Positions 17,083 to 25,541 of a stretch of 64,000 bases of DNA are shown here, piece by piece; the first letter of the stretch is position 1; every line of letters starts with the position of its first letter. The stretch is from the NCBI RefSeq assembly GCF_001598295.1, contig NZ_BCYR01000022.1, forward strand, positions 1 through 64,000. Direction: 5' to 3'. The notes beneath the pieces were generated by a model that was not told where the DNA came from, made no database searches, and was given only the letters and a program-made list of their open reading frames with translations. The translations under genes and the position numbers were made by a program. Source of the DNA: Klebsiella ornithinolytica NBRC 105727 = ATCC 31898 (GTDB lineage Bacteria > Pseudomonadota > Gammaproteobacteria > Enterobacterales > Enterobacteriaceae).

Positions 17083-18758
17083 GTATTCAATTGGTTCTAT
17101 CCCATTATCTGGCGGGGCTGCGTGAGCGCAATGAGCTCGATGTACTGCTGCCAGAGTTGCTCAAAGCTATGGGGCACAATGTGCTCAGCCGTCCACAGGT
17201 TGGTCCAGGGCAGGCTGGTGTTGACGTGCTATCGACCAAAACGGGGGCAGATGGTATTGATGAGGTTTATGTTTACATCATCAAATTTGGCAACGTCGGA
17301 CGGGCTGATCTTTACGGTGGGCCTCAGTCTATTGATCCCTCTATCCGTGAGGCCTGCAATGACTTCCTCAGAAATCGTTTACCGGAACCACTCAAACCGC
17401 TGCGCAAGCGGATCGTTCTGGTATCCAATGGCGTCCTGCTTCAGGAAGCTCAGGCCGGTTTTGCAGCGCAGACGGCAGACATCGCAACACGCCCGCTTTG
17501 CAGTTTAGAATTCTGGGGCTCCGATCAGCTCACACCTTGGATAGAACAGTACCTTTTTGATGAAACATTACTGCTGGCGCGAGGAAAATCTGACCTGCGA
17601 GCGGCCCTGGCTGGCCTTGAGGAGTCAGGTTCGGCTACAAGGCGGTTTACCCGCTTTGTCGATGCCTGTTTTGAAATACAGGCCGACGAGTCGGAACAAA
17701 GTGCTGCAACGCAAAAGAAAAAGTTTTTAAGACGATGTGCCGCAGCTTCAATGGGCTGGGCGATCCTGCTGGTCTGGGGAAAAAGCGAAGGCAATTTAAA
17801 GCCTGGGGTAGTTACCGGCGAATATCTGATACTGCGTATCTGGGCAGAGGCGGTAAAACTGGAATTGCATGCCGACCACGCATTTGCCGACCGGTTTGAA
17901 AACTTGGTTACGCTGCATATACAGGCTCTGGTGGACTACTTTGAAAAGGTAATGCCAACCTTGGAGTCACCACGAGCAGTCCTACGCTGGCGCCCTGAGC
18001 GAGTCTTCTACCTGGAGCTTATGTTTGAGGAATTGGGGCGCCTGTCCACCCTCCTGCTATTGCTCCAGCAAAAGCCAGGAGAGGAGGCATTTCGAACGAC
18101 TATCCGCAACGCCATCATTTATCTGGTCAATCAGCATTCGGGGGTACTGCTTCCCCTTTATGACGGGCACACCATCGACCTAACCCTGCTCTTTTGCGCA
18201 CTGATGGGCGAGTCAGACTGGGACAATACGCGGATGATTGCAGGAGAAGTTGTGGCCCGACTTCACCATGCGCTGAGAACAGATTGTTATCTGCCGGTTG
18301 ACACCGACTCTCAGGAAGATGCTATTGCCCTCGACAGAAACAAGGCTGAGAGTCGTGATTTCTTCCAGACCTCAACGTTGGTGCCAGCACTCGCTACTGT
18401 GACGTCACTGCTCGGTGATGAAGAAGCCTTCCAGTCGCTACGGGATAAGGTCCTGCCACTGATGAAAGGGGTAACACTCGAACGCTGGTTCCCTACAGCA
18501 CTACTCGAAAAACTCAGCGGATCGACACTGGGAATCCACAGCGTCGGTATTTCCAAGGCATTGTCTGGCCTCAGACCTTCAGCAAAGGAGGAAGCCGAGG
18601 CGTCAATTAATACCTTTGACGATGCAGCAGCCCCTTCAGATTTCAGATGGTACTGTAACTGGCAAATCCTGGTTGCGTTGTCGGCACGCCTGTACCGACA
18701 CCCACTACCTACGTGGTTTATTAGTGAATACAGCCTGACAGAACCCTCTGATGATTAG
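17079..18758 (+). CDS. Uncharacterised protein with PD-(D/E)XK-like N-terminus, second gene of the element
   Basis: 559 residues from the ATG at 17079, overlapping the preceding stop; the frame is open from 17061. Residues 20-75 follow a restriction-endonuclease-like pattern: LLPELLKAMGHNV helix, GVDVLS with Asp49, then VYVYIIKFG with Lys69. The usual Glu/Gln two before the Lys is Ile67, so catalysis is uncertain. This is followed by KRIVLVSNG strand-like segments, and the remaining 400 residues are helical with no recognised motif. A nuclease-fold protein with a helical partner in a mobile two-gene unit suggests a defence function, but that is inference. Confidence 0.6.
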   Translation: MSIQLVLSHYLAGLRERNELDVLLPELLKAMGHNVLSRPQVGPGQAGVDVLSTKTGADGIDEVYVYIIKFGNVGRADLYGGPQSIDPSIREACNDFLRNRLPEPLKPLRKRIVLVSNGVLLQEAQAGFAAQTADIATRPLCSLEFWGSDQLTPWIEQYLFDETLLLARGKSDLRAALAGLEESGSATRRFTRFVDACFEIQADESEQSAATQKKKFLRRCAAASMGWAILLVWGKSEGNLKPGVVTGEYLILRIWAEAVKLELHADHAFADRFENLVTLHIQALVDYFEKVMPTLESPRAVLRWRPERVFYLELMFEELGRLSTLLLLLQQKPGEEAFRTTIRNAIIYLVNQHSGVLLPLYDGHTIDLTLLFCALMGESDWDNTRMIAGEVVARLHHALRTDCYLPVDTDSQEDAIALDRNKAESRDFFQTSTLVPALATVTSLLGDEEAFQSLRDKVLPLMKGVTLERWFPTALLEKLSGSTLGIHSVGISKALSGLRPSAKEEAEASINTFDDAAAPSDFRWYCNWQILVALSARLYRHPLPTWFISEYSLTEPSDD

Positions 18759-18840
18759 TGCCCACTGAATCGCCTCAGACCATTAAGAATAAGATGATAT
18801 GAACAACATAGATTTAACTAACGTTTCTTACCACTCAGAT

Positions 18841-18846
18841 CGTTGT
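18841..18846. repeat. Target-site duplication, right copy
   Basis: CGTTGT immediately right of the element; see 15904-15909. It lies inside the umuC codons for the NN-D stretch. Confidence 0.85.
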
Positions 18847-18940
18847 TGCTCAGTACGACAACCGGTTTACCCCGCAGGTCAGGGCGAAACACCTTCTCGC
18901 AGCTGGCATAGAACGAATTGACGTCGGCCAGGGCAAACAT
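18841..18940 (-). pseudogene. umuC: umuC, N-terminal fragment (34 codons)
   Basis: From the ATG at 18940 the reading gives [18 protein letters not shown] and then [15 protein letters not shown], the exact start of UmuC. It then enters the element, adds six foreign residues and stops at 18818. ATG overlaps the umuD stop (TCA at 18940-18942 on the plus strand), the normal umuDC coupling. The remainder of the gene is at 15002-15909. Confidence 0.9.
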
Positions 18941-19365
18941 CAGTCCGCGCCGCGCGTCTTATGGATAAACGCGGTCACCACACCAAAAATCTGCAGCGTC
19001 TCCGGGTCAGGGTGAAGGGCAGGGTAGGCCGGGTTCATGGGCTGCAGTACAGGACGGGGCGTCAGCAGAAGCCGTTTGACGGTAAATTCTCCCTCCATTT
19101 CGGCGATGACAATGTCCCCGTGCACCGGCTTCTCTGCCTTGTCGACGACCATCAGGTCGCCTGAGTTCAGGCCAATATCGGTCATCGAGTTGCCGATAGC
19201 CCGGACAAAATAGGTGGAGGCCCGGTGCCGGATGCAGTACTCGTTCAGGTCCAGCTCCGCTTCCGTGTAATCTGCCGCCGGTGAAGGAAAACCGGCGGCG
19301 CAACGCTCGGTAAAAAGGGGGAGGGTCATGACCCCGGGTTCCAGGGAGGCAGCAATAAACTTCAT
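18940..19365 (-). CDS. umuD: UmuD-type polymerase V accessory protein (LexA-like autoprotease)
   Basis: 141 residues with the full LexA/UmuD peptidase: catalytic Ser60 (AIGNSMTD) and Lys97 (FTVKRLL), and the self-cleavage site Ala24-Gly25 in CAAGF. In SOS conditions it is cut to UmuD' and joins UmuC for mutagenic translesion synthesis. The gene looks intact while umuC is broken, so polymerase V cannot form from this locus alone, though UmuD may act with the host UmuC. A LexA box lies 18 bp upstream. Confidence 0.95.
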   Translation of the reverse strand: MKFIAASLEPGVMTLPLFTERCAAGFPSPAADYTEAELDLNEYCIRHRASTYFVRAIGNSMTDIGLNSGDLMVVDKAEKPVHGDIVIAEMEGEFTVKRLLLTPRPVLQPMNPAYPALHPDPETLQIFGVVTAFIHKTRGAD

Positions 19366-19382
19366 CTTTAGCGTCTCATTAA

Positions 19383-19398
19383 CTGTGTTTATATACAG
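19383..19398 (-). promoter_or_regulatory. LexA operator of umuDC
   Basis: CTGT-GTTTATAT-ACAG matches the CTGT-N8-ACAG SOS box exactly, 18 bp before the umuD start. Confidence 0.9.
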
Positions 19399-19573
19399 TA
19401 ATTATTTTGCCGCCTTCATTTTTTTGCAAGCCTCTTTACGCAGCCCCGGGCTAAAACATTGCTGTGGTTACGAAAAAAAACGACTGACTGTAAAAACGTA
19501 TGTCAGAGCGTGCGCTGCGCTGATATCGTGTAATATACAGAAAACAAATGAGTTTTTACCCGAGGAGGTGTTT

Positions 19574-19804
19574 ATGTCGCCTGGATTCAGAAAGGCTCTC
19601 CGCTTTGCCGGCGTCCCCGTCGACAGCAGCGAACCGGTACGCAGGCAGTACGGCAGTCGCATGATTGGTATCGTGACGGTATGCCTGCTTCCGCTCCTGG
19701 TGTTCGACGTCCCGCTGTGGGTTTTCGTGCTCTCCCAGGTTATCTGGGGCGCGGGCGTGTATATCGGCCTCTCCGTGGCCGGAGACAAATCCCGGAACCG
19801 CTGA
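19574..19804 (+). CDS. Small inner-membrane protein, uncharacterised
   Basis: 76 residues from the ATG at 19574, chosen because GAGGAGGTG precedes it by 6 bp; the frame itself is open from 19328. It has two hydrophobic segments (IGIVTVCLLPLLVFDVPL and VFVLSQVIWGAGVYIGL) with short polar ends. Probably the first gene of the leading-side plus-strand series, divergent from umuD. Function unknown. Confidence 0.6.
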   Translation: MSPGFRKALRFAGVPVDSSEPVRRQYGSRMIGIVTVCLLPLLVFDVPLWVFVLSQVIWGAGVYIGLSVAGDKSRNR

Positions 19805-19824
19805 TGCTTTGTCGCTGATTGTAC

Positions 19825-19854
19825 GAAAAAAACACAGGCGTGATGACGCCTGTG
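19825..19854 (-). terminator. Hairpin with T-tract on the minus strand
   Basis: CACAGGCG (19833-19840) pairs with CGCCTGTG (19847-19854). On the minus strand it is followed by a run of T (19825-19832). It would stop transcription running into the small gene at 19574 and umuDC from the leading side; no minus-strand gene ends here. Confidence 0.6.
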
Positions 19855-20239
19855 CTCCCGCGCTTCTCCGCTGTCTGCCTTCAGGTTATCCACAATCTTA
19901 AACCCCGCGTTTGTGGACAGGTATGTCCATACTCCTCTTTCCCCTGATGTCGCTGAAGGCCTGCCACCCGCTGCCAGTGTCTCGCGTCCGGTCGGGTACG
20001 GGACGGGCGGCTTTTCCGCTCAGGCCCGGCGTCGTTGAGAGTGTACGCCAGTCCCTCGCCCTTTTAAGGAACGCCCTTCAAGCCGCTTTCGCGGCATATC
20101 CTTACCGTCGAAAAGACTGACGGCTGCGGTATTCCACGGTCGGCCTGACCCGTGACCGGACGCGATGAACAGGCAGCGTGCGGCAGGGAACGGTATCGCG
20201 GTGATACCTCCTGTCCCCTCTGACTACAGGAGTGCTGCC
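19855..20239. other. Gap before the orphan methyltransferase
   Basis: About 385 bp without a supportable gene. GC-rich with several short inverted repeats; likely promoter-bearing sequence for the following genes. No clear repeat unit was found. Confidence 0.4.
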
Positions 20240-20941
20240 ATGTCCAGATTCATTCTCGGGAACTGTATTGATGTGATGCGCGGATTCCCCGACCGTGCCG
20301 TGGACCTTATTGTGACCGATCCGCCTTACCTCGTCGGTTTTAAGGACCGCCAGGGCAGACAGATTGCCGGGGATGTGACGGACGAATGGCTGCAACCGGC
20401 CACGCTGGAGATGTACCGCGTCCTTAAAAAAGACGCCCTGATGGTCAGTTTCTACGGCTGGAACCGTGTGGACCGCTTTATGGCCGCATGGAAGGCGGCG
20501 GGGTTCTATGCCGTGGGCCAGCTTGTGTTCACCAAAACCTATGCTTCCAACCGCCGTAATGCGAAAGACCGTCGCGGATTCGTGGACTACCGCCATGAAG
20601 GGGCTTATGTCCTTGCCAAAGGCCGCCCGGTGCCACCCCTCAGACCGCTGCCGGATGTGATGCCTTTCCCGTATACCGGCAACCCTCTGCACCCAAACCA
20701 GAAACCGGTGGAGGCGCTACAGCCGCTGATTGAGTCATTCAGCACCCCTGGCGCGATTGTTCTCGACCCGTTTGCGGGGAGTGCCTCGACCTGCGTCGCC
20801 GCATACCGCGCCGGACGCCGCTATATCGGCATTGAAATGCTGGCGCAGTACCACCGGGCCGGAGCCGAACGACTGGCCGCCATGCGCCGGGCCGTCAACA
20901 CCCCGGCGGCGAACGATGAATGGCTTCCGGAGGCGGCGTGA
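20240..20941 (+). CDS. Orphan site-specific DNA methyltransferase (N4/N6, beta-class order)
   Basis: 233 residues from the ATG at 20240 (ACAGGAG before it; the frame opens at 20165). The catalytic motif TDPPYLVGF is near residue 32 and the SAM-binding DPFAGSAST is near the end, the motif order of beta-class N6-adenine or N4-cytosine methyltransferases. No partner endonuclease is present. In leading regions such orphan enzymes are thought to protect the incoming plasmid from restriction or to tune host methylation. Translation of the next gene is coupled (TGATG). Confidence 0.9.
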   Translation: MSRFILGNCIDVMRGFPDRAVDLIVTDPPYLVGFKDRQGRQIAGDVTDEWLQPATLEMYRVLKKDALMVSFYGWNRVDRFMAAWKAAGFYAVGQLVFTKTYASNRRNAKDRRGFVDYRHEGAYVLAKGRPVPPLRPLPDVMPFPYTGNPLHPNQKPVEALQPLIESFSTPGAIVLDPFAGSASTCVAAYRAGRRYIGIEMLAQYHRAGAERLAAMRRAVNTPAANDEWLPEAA

Positions 20942-21162
20942 TGAACTACAGCGGACACGAAGCCCTGCGCCGCGATATAGCCGGGCTGGCCAACAACATC
21001 TGCGACCTGAAAACCACCCTCAAAGTGCTGGAAGAAACGTATCACTACCGGCACGACGGACTGGCGGAGCGGCTTGCCGGTATCAGCCTGCGGCGTCTCA
21101 GCGTCCTGATGGATGAGGCGTTCAGTATAGCCCTGTTACTCGATGAATCTTTCAGAGACTGA
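20941..21162 (+). CDS. Uncharacterised small protein
   Basis: 73 residues, start ATG overlapping the methyltransferase stop by one base. Helical (ALRRDIAGLANNICDLKTTLKVLEE), with no membrane segment. Family not recognised. Its coupling to the methyltransferase suggests a shared role. Confidence 0.6.
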   Translation: MNYSGHEALRRDIAGLANNICDLKTTLKVLEETYHYRHDGLAERLAGISLRRLSVLMDEAFSIALLLDESFRD

Positions 21163-21207
21163 ATCCCGGGCGGCGAGGCCACCCCACCGAATCACGGAGA
21201 CAACATC

Positions 21208-21618
21208 ATGCTGTATGGCACCCGTAAAGAACTGAACAAGAAACTCAAACGCATGTTTGGAAACGAAGAACGCTACGCCCTGCTGGTCTGGACGAAAGAA
21301 GACGTGATGGCCCAGGCCTGGAACATGACGGAGGCCGAGGCTCACACCCTGCTTGAGCTTATCGGCCGCACGGGAACCGGGGAGCACACCGAAGAAGGCG
21401 TGTCATTCCGCACCGTGCAGGCGCTGTACGCCGGGATTCGCCCGGGCATTCCCCGCGTGAGCGTCCCCGTCGATACGCTGCATCGCATCACGGACATTGC
21501 CGCACAGGCGATTAACGGAGAAGACGAGCATTCGCCGTCCCTGACGGTCGATCACTACCCGAGTGTCGCTGACGCTCAGGCAGAAATCGCCTGGCTGAAA
21601 CGCGAAATCGCCGCTTAA
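21208..21618 (+). CDS. DUF1380-family leading-region protein
   Basis: 136 residues beginning MLYGTRKELNKKLKRMFG, then YALLVWTKEDV, the pattern I associate with the DUF1380 family found in F-like leading regions; role unknown. The downstream gap holds a strong hairpin (21625-21646). Confidence 0.75.
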   Translation: MLYGTRKELNKKLKRMFGNEERYALLVWTKEDVMAQAWNMTEAEAHTLLELIGRTGTGEHTEEGVSFRTVQALYAGIRPGIPRVSVPVDTLHRITDIAAQAINGEDEHSPSLTVDHYPSVADAQAEIAWLKREIAA

Positions 21619-21669
21619 CCCGACCGCCCCGCTGAACGGCGGGGCGATATCACGCGAACTGAGACGACA

Positions 21670-22437
21670 ATGATGAAAAATGAAACCCTTAACGCCCTTA
21701 TCCTGCGCCACGGAGACCGGATGCTGCGTCAGTCTGGCTGGCCCGACGCCATTGATATGGCGCCCGTCGCACCCGGAACCGTACCCGGCTGGCTCGCCGC
21801 CTGCGGCTCTCTCAGCGGTACGCAAATCCTCACGCTGACAGAACAGCTTTGCCAGCCGCTGACGTATGGCCGGGCAGCGTTGTTGCTCGCCAGCGCCCGG
21901 CGGCTGGCGGGAACCCCGGCGCGTCTGCATCTCTTTCCGGTGCAGGCATATCCGCATCCGGAGCGGCTGGCTGACTGTCAGGTTATCCGCCTGCCTTACG
22001 CTCAGGAGTGGCTGACGGCAGCGGAATGTGACGATCTGCTGGCCTTCCTGAAAGCCTCCCTCACGCAGATAACGGAAATCGTGCGCCGGGATACGAAACG
22101 TATTGCTGCCGCGCTGGTGCCGTCCGCCGTCCCGCGCCTGATGGACAGGCGTTTCGGGGACTGGCGGTTGCTGGCCGACGAGTATGACCATGAAAACTGG
22201 CTGGACGCAGGCGAGACCGACAGGCTGGATCAGGTCCTTGATGCCATTCTGGTTCGCAGTGCGCGATTCTGCCCGGTCCTGCTCACCCTGGTAAATGAGC
22301 GGGAGGAAAACATGGAGGGCGCAGGGGTTATTACAGACCTGCTGCGTTTTCCGGGCGATCCGGTTCGCCGCTGGCTTGATCGCCGCGTATTGCGGGACGT
22401 GGTGAGAGAGGCCCGCGGCGTCAGCGCTCTGGTGTGA
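21670..22437 (+). CDS. Uncharacterised leading-region protein
   Basis: 255 residues, no signal peptide or membrane segment. Contains LRQSGWPDAIDMAPVAPG near the start and a charged DETDRL-like region. Family not recognised. Spacing of about 50 bp from the DUF1380 gene with a hairpin between them matches the pattern of the rest of this region. Confidence 0.55.
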   Translation: MMKNETLNALILRHGDRMLRQSGWPDAIDMAPVAPGTVPGWLAACGSLSGTQILTLTEQLCQPLTYGRAALLLASARRLAGTPARLHLFPVQAYPHPERLADCQVIRLPYAQEWLTAAECDDLLAFLKASLTQITEIVRRDTKRIAAALVPSAVPRLMDRRFGDWRLLADEYDHENWLDAGETDRLDQVLDAILVRSARFCPVLLTLVNEREENMEGAGVITDLLRFPGDPVRRWLDRRVLRDVVREARGVSALV

Positions 22438-22875
22438 CAGGCCCTTTCTGTGGGGGAGGGGAAACCTCCCCTTGTCTGCCTGCCGGCGCAGGAGGAACCG
22501 TGCGATAAGGATGTCCCCGTGCCGGCTCCGCGTTTACCCGGCCCGGCCTCCGGGCCTCTGGGATAAAAACCCGCCTCTGTTATCGCCGTGTCGTGTGCGG
22601 GCTGTGCCGTGCCTTCACTTTAGCCCGGCCGCTGCAGATGCAAGGGTGCGCTGACGCCGTCATCCTCGCCCGGTCGCAGTGTTTTTAATGAGTCTCGCCG
22701 TTCTTCCCGTCGTTTTCTCGCTCAGATTTCGCTCCAAAACCGTCCAGACCGGCTTCGCGCTTTATCTGCGCTGCGGCCTCCGGTGTCGCCCCTGCATCTT
22801 CCGCTTTTCGCCGGGCTGTCGTGTCGGCACGGCACCGCCCGGTGTCGCAGTCCATGTGATTACGGAGGTTTTACC
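22438..22875. other. Intergenic region before klcA
   Basis: About 440 bp with no convincing gene; short frames lack ribosome sites. It starts with a GGGGAGGGGAAACCTCCCC hairpin-forming stretch (about 22452-22474) and is GC-rich. It may contain a promoter for the klcA-ardA group, since those genes need early expression. Confidence 0.45.
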
Positions 22876-23304
22876 ATGCAGTCTGTGAAAGCACGCCCCG
22901 TCCTGAATGTTGAAGAGTGTGACCGCCTGTCTTTTATGCCCTACATGTTCGGCAATGATTTTATGCTCGCTGAATTGCAGGTGTATGCACTGGCAAAAAA
23001 ATGGATGCCCGAATATGAAGTCGAATTCTGGCACTTTATCCGGCTGCCTGAGGGCGGCGGTTACATGATGCCCGATTGTGGCCGCGTCCATATGGTCAGC
23101 ACGGAAAGCTGGTTTGACCGCATTGTGAGCGCCGACGCGGCGGGCATTATTCTGACATCCCTGGCCGTTAACCGTCGTCTGGCGGCAAATCATGACAGCG
23201 GCAACCCGGCCCTGACTCACGTTTACATGCTGCGTGATGCCCAGCTCTGGAATCACATCACCCTTCACCCGGAATGCAACGCCATTTACGCCGCGCTGGA
23301 CTGA
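22876..23304 (+). CDS. klcA: Antirestriction protein KlcA/ArdB family (copy 1)
   Basis: 142 residues from the ATG at 22876 (ACGGAGG before it). Family blocks: EVEFWHFIRLPEGGGYMMPD, SADAAGIILT, then a C-terminal ECNAIYAALD. ArdB/KlcA proteins relieve type I restriction in vivo without mimicking DNA. Together with ardA directly downstream it should shield entering DNA from host type I systems. A second, longer member is at 35641-36183. Confidence 0.9.
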   Translation: MQSVKARPVLNVEECDRLSFMPYMFGNDFMLAELQVYALAKKWMPEYEVEFWHFIRLPEGGGYMMPDCGRVHMVSTESWFDRIVSADAAGIILTSLAVNRRLAANHDSGNPALTHVYMLRDAQLWNHITLHPECNAIYAALD

Positions 23305-23348
23305 TTAACGACCGGGGCGGCCATGCCGCCCCGCAGGGAGACGAAAAA

Positions 23349-23855
23349 ATGCATTCATCAATTACGGTTCCGGCGGTCTATGTGGGTACGTATCACCAGT
23401 ACAACTGCGGCAGCATTTTCGGCAAATGGTTTGATTTAACCGATTTCGACGACGAAGACGCATTCTATGACGCCTGCCGGACGCTGCACGCCGGCGAGGA
23501 AGACCCCGAGCTGATGTTTCAGGATATCGAGGGCATTCCGTCACAGTTTGCCTCTGAATCCTCTGTTAAGTGGGCGTTTATTGAGGCCTTCCGGCAGGCG
23601 CAGGACGACGGGCGCCCCGCCGCGTTTGTGGCCTGGGCAGAGTATACCGGCGAGTGCGACTATGACGCCTTTGATGACGCGTACTACGGCGAAGCGGAAA
23701 GTGAGGAAGATTTTGCTTATGGCTTTGTGGAGGACAACGGCCTGTTAAACGAGGTGCCCGAATCATTGCGCATGTATTTCGATTATGAGGCATACGCGCG
23801 GGATTTATTCAGCAGCGGGTATGTGCTCCATGACGGTTATGTCTTCAGAAACTGA
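23349..23855 (+). CDS. ardA: Antirestriction protein ArdA (DNA mimic)
   Basis: 168 residues from the ATG at 23349, close to the usual 166. Very acidic, with VYVGTYHQYNCGSIFGKWFDL and clusters of Asp/Glu (EDPELM, DYDAFDDAYYGEAESEEDF). ArdA dimers mimic B-form DNA and sequester type I restriction-modification enzymes. Separated from klcA by a 44-bp gap holding a strong hairpin (23314-23332). Confidence 0.95.
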   Translation: MHSSITVPAVYVGTYHQYNCGSIFGKWFDLTDFDDEDAFYDACRTLHAGEEDPELMFQDIEGIPSQFASESSVKWAFIEAFRQAQDDGRPAAFVAWAEYTGECDYDAFDDAYYGEAESEEDFAYGFVEDNGLLNEVPESLRMYFDYEAYARDLFSSGYVLHDGYVFRN

Positions 23856-23897
23856 ATGATGTCCGGCGGGGAAGCCCGCCGGTTAAGGAAAACACGT

Positions 23898-24089
23898 ATG
23901 AAACTTGCACCACAAAGCCGTGAGATCCTGCGCCAGTACAAAGCCCTGATAAATGCCCGCCGCCGGGATGCCGGGCAGCGGGAACTGACCACCGCCCAGG
24001 TAATGGACGAAATCTGCTATTACATGACCTGTCAGTGTGCCGTCTACATCGGCGGACACTTCATCTTACAGGGCGGTAAAGGACAGTAA
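23898..24089 (+). CDS. Uncharacterised small protein
   Basis: 63 residues, start ATG 23898 with TTAAGGAA upstream. Basic N-terminus ([22 protein letters not shown]) then [17 protein letters not shown] with cysteines. No known family; common in leading regions of this plasmid type as far as I recall. It follows ardA after a hairpin. Confidence 0.55.
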   Translation: MKLAPQSREILRQYKALINARRRDAGQRELTTAQVMDEICYYMTCQCAVYIGGHFILQGGKGQ

Positions 24090-24235
24090 TCAGTAAGTTC
24101 GATGACAGGCGTCCGGGCCGGAGGACGCCTGTCTGCCCGCGCCCAAAACCCTGGCAGGCTGCGCCTGCCGGAGAGAAACGTCGCCGCGCCTCCGGCGCCG
24201 CTCGCTCTCTTCTCCGTTCTCAGTCGCTGAAGTCT

Positions 24236-24553
24236 GTGAATGCGCGTATTATCCACAATAGCTTTCTGGAAAACGTTGCAGGTGCAGATTTGTCAAAATG
24301 GAATATCGCCTCATTCTCAAAAGACGAGCAGGATAAAGTCTCTGTCGATAAAGCGGCCGCCGCTGTTGCATGGCAGGAACGCATGAACAAGCCTGTTGTT
24401 CACGAACTCGTTGAACGGGAGCAGCCTGAACATCTGCGCGAATATTTTCGTGAACGGCTCCGCGTACATCGACTGAACAGTCAGCAGCTGCCCCGCGCCA
24501 ATGCGCCCGAATACCAGAAGCCGGAAGACGGTGGCAGTGAGAGTAAGCCTTAA
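24236..24553 (+). CDS. Uncharacterised protein with GTG start
   Basis: 105 residues if read from the GTG at 24236. The N-terminal half is ordinary, then a very charged helical end ([19 protein letters not shown]). The ribosome site before the GTG is poor, so the true start may be the ATG at 24385 or the gene may be degenerate. Family not recognised. Confidence 0.4.
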   Translation: MNARIIHNSFLENVAGADLSKWNIASFSKDEQDKVSVDKAAAAVAWQERMNKPVVHELVEREQPEHLREYFRERLRVHRLNSQQLPRANAPEYQKPEDGGSESKP

Positions 24554-24577
24554 TTTTTTTCCCAGGGAGGGACTGCG

Positions 24578-24898
24578 GTGCGTATGTCTGCTTTATTTGC
24601 TCTGACGTCTGTGTTCAGCGCGTTGAATCTTGTATTTATGCCATTCCATCCCGTCATGATGTTATGGGCTTTCGGCCTCTCTGTCGCCTTCATTATTGTC
24701 AATATAATTGCCGACAGACTGCGTCTGTGGTCCGGTATTGCATGGGGAATGGCTGCCGCCGTAATAGTCGCTTTTATGCTTAACGGCGCACAGCCCGATG
24801 AAGAAAACCGGGTACTCATCAGTTCATTCGCATGTATTGTCTCAGCATGGTATGCCGTGATTCAGTTCAGAAAAGAGAAGAAAGAGTCTCTGTCCTGA
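24578..24898 (+). CDS. Uncharacterised small membrane protein
   Basis: 106 residues with three or four membrane segments (SALFALTSVFSALNLVF, VMMLWAFGLSVAFIIVNII, GIAWGMAAAVIVAFML) and a basic C-terminus (FRKEKKE). The start is a GTG at 24578 or ATG at 24584 after AGGGAGGG. It lies before the first of the three long repeats. Confidence 0.55.
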   Translation: MRMSALFALTSVFSALNLVFMPFHPVMMLWAFGLSVAFIIVNIIADRLRLWSGIAWGMAAAVIVAFMLNGAQPDEENRVLISSFACIVSAWYAVIQFRKEKKESLS

Positions 24899-24970
24899 CC
24901 GGTATTCTTTCTGTCTCTGCCTCTTCCGCTGCCTCTTCCTCATTTACTTTTCACACAATCTGCCACAGGG

Positions 24971-25512
24971 CCACCTTCGGCTCCCGACCCGCTGGCGCGG
25001 TTCAGTCGTCGAGCCACACTCCGCTAACCGCGAAAGGATGCGGTAAGCTCCGCCGAACCCGCCAGGCGGTTTCGGGCTATCGCTAGTGTCTGATGTCTGA
25101 GGTCAACGGCAGGCTTGCAGCATCCCTGTCAGGATGCGCCGCCCCTTTTACGCGCCGTCACCTGCGCTTTTCGCACCCCGGCAAACGGCCGCCGGGCTGT
25201 AAGGCGCAACGCCGTTTCGCGCCCGCGCGTTTCGTCGTTGCGGCGGGTTCCTGCTCATTCCTTGCCTGGTTTTTTCACCCCTTTAAGTCCATTCGCCGGG
25301 GCTGAGACAAGCACAGTCGCTGTCAGCCGTCCAGGGTAAATGACACGCGGTAAACCGCGCCCTGGACATCTGCCATCGCCGGTGCTCGTTTACGCCCTTG
25401 CGGCGAACGGCTCTCAAACGGGTGAAGGTAACAACCAGCGGAGCAGAGCAGCAGGTCCCCGCAAAACGTCAAAACCGCGGCCCCGGCAACTCAACGGGTG
25501 ATGGTTTTTAAA
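24971..25512 (+). repeat. Long leading-region repeat, copy A (Frpo/ssi-like)
   Basis: About 540 bp, nearly identical to copy C (32486-33023) and more loosely similar to copy B (30218-30786). Shared blocks: CACCTTCGGCTCCCGACC at the start, CGAGCCACACTCCGCTAACC, TCGGGCTATCGCTAGTGTCTG, GCAGCATCC...GGATGCGCCGCC hairpins, and the end TCAACGGGTGA before a run of T/A. It ends 30 bp before the ssb start. Dense inverted repeats fit a folded single-strand promoter or priming site. Confidence 0.75.
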
Positions 25513-25541
25513 GGCAAAACAACAGAGTAAGGAGATTCATC

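Larger units (their letters stand above)
15910..18840 (+). mobile_element. 2,931-bp insertion with terminal inverted repeats, carrying two genes, in umuC
   Basis: Ends: the left begins ATCTGAATG, the right (complement) ATCTGAGTG, 8 of 9 identical. Both then show GTTAGT at exactly positions 19-24. The host gene is cut between codons for SNN and DGC of umuC, with a 6-bp direct repeat CGTTGT on both sides. The first 170 bp are AT-rich with further GTTAGT/ACTAAC boxes (about 15919-16013), like transposase-binding sites. No transposase or integrase is inside; the only genes are the pair 16180-18758. It therefore looks like a non-autonomous transposon moved in trans. I do not recognise the end sequence as a named family. 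Confidence 0.8.

Noticed and set aside
21403..22191. 262-codon frame on the minus strand opposite 21208-22437
   Set aside because: Opposite two coherent plus-strand genes with ribosome sites; composition is a shadow of them.
22472..22888. Two short frames (22472-22654, 22679-22888) in the klcA upstream gap
   Set aside because: No ribosome sites and low-complexity Arg/Pro-rich translations typical of GC-rich noncoding DNA.
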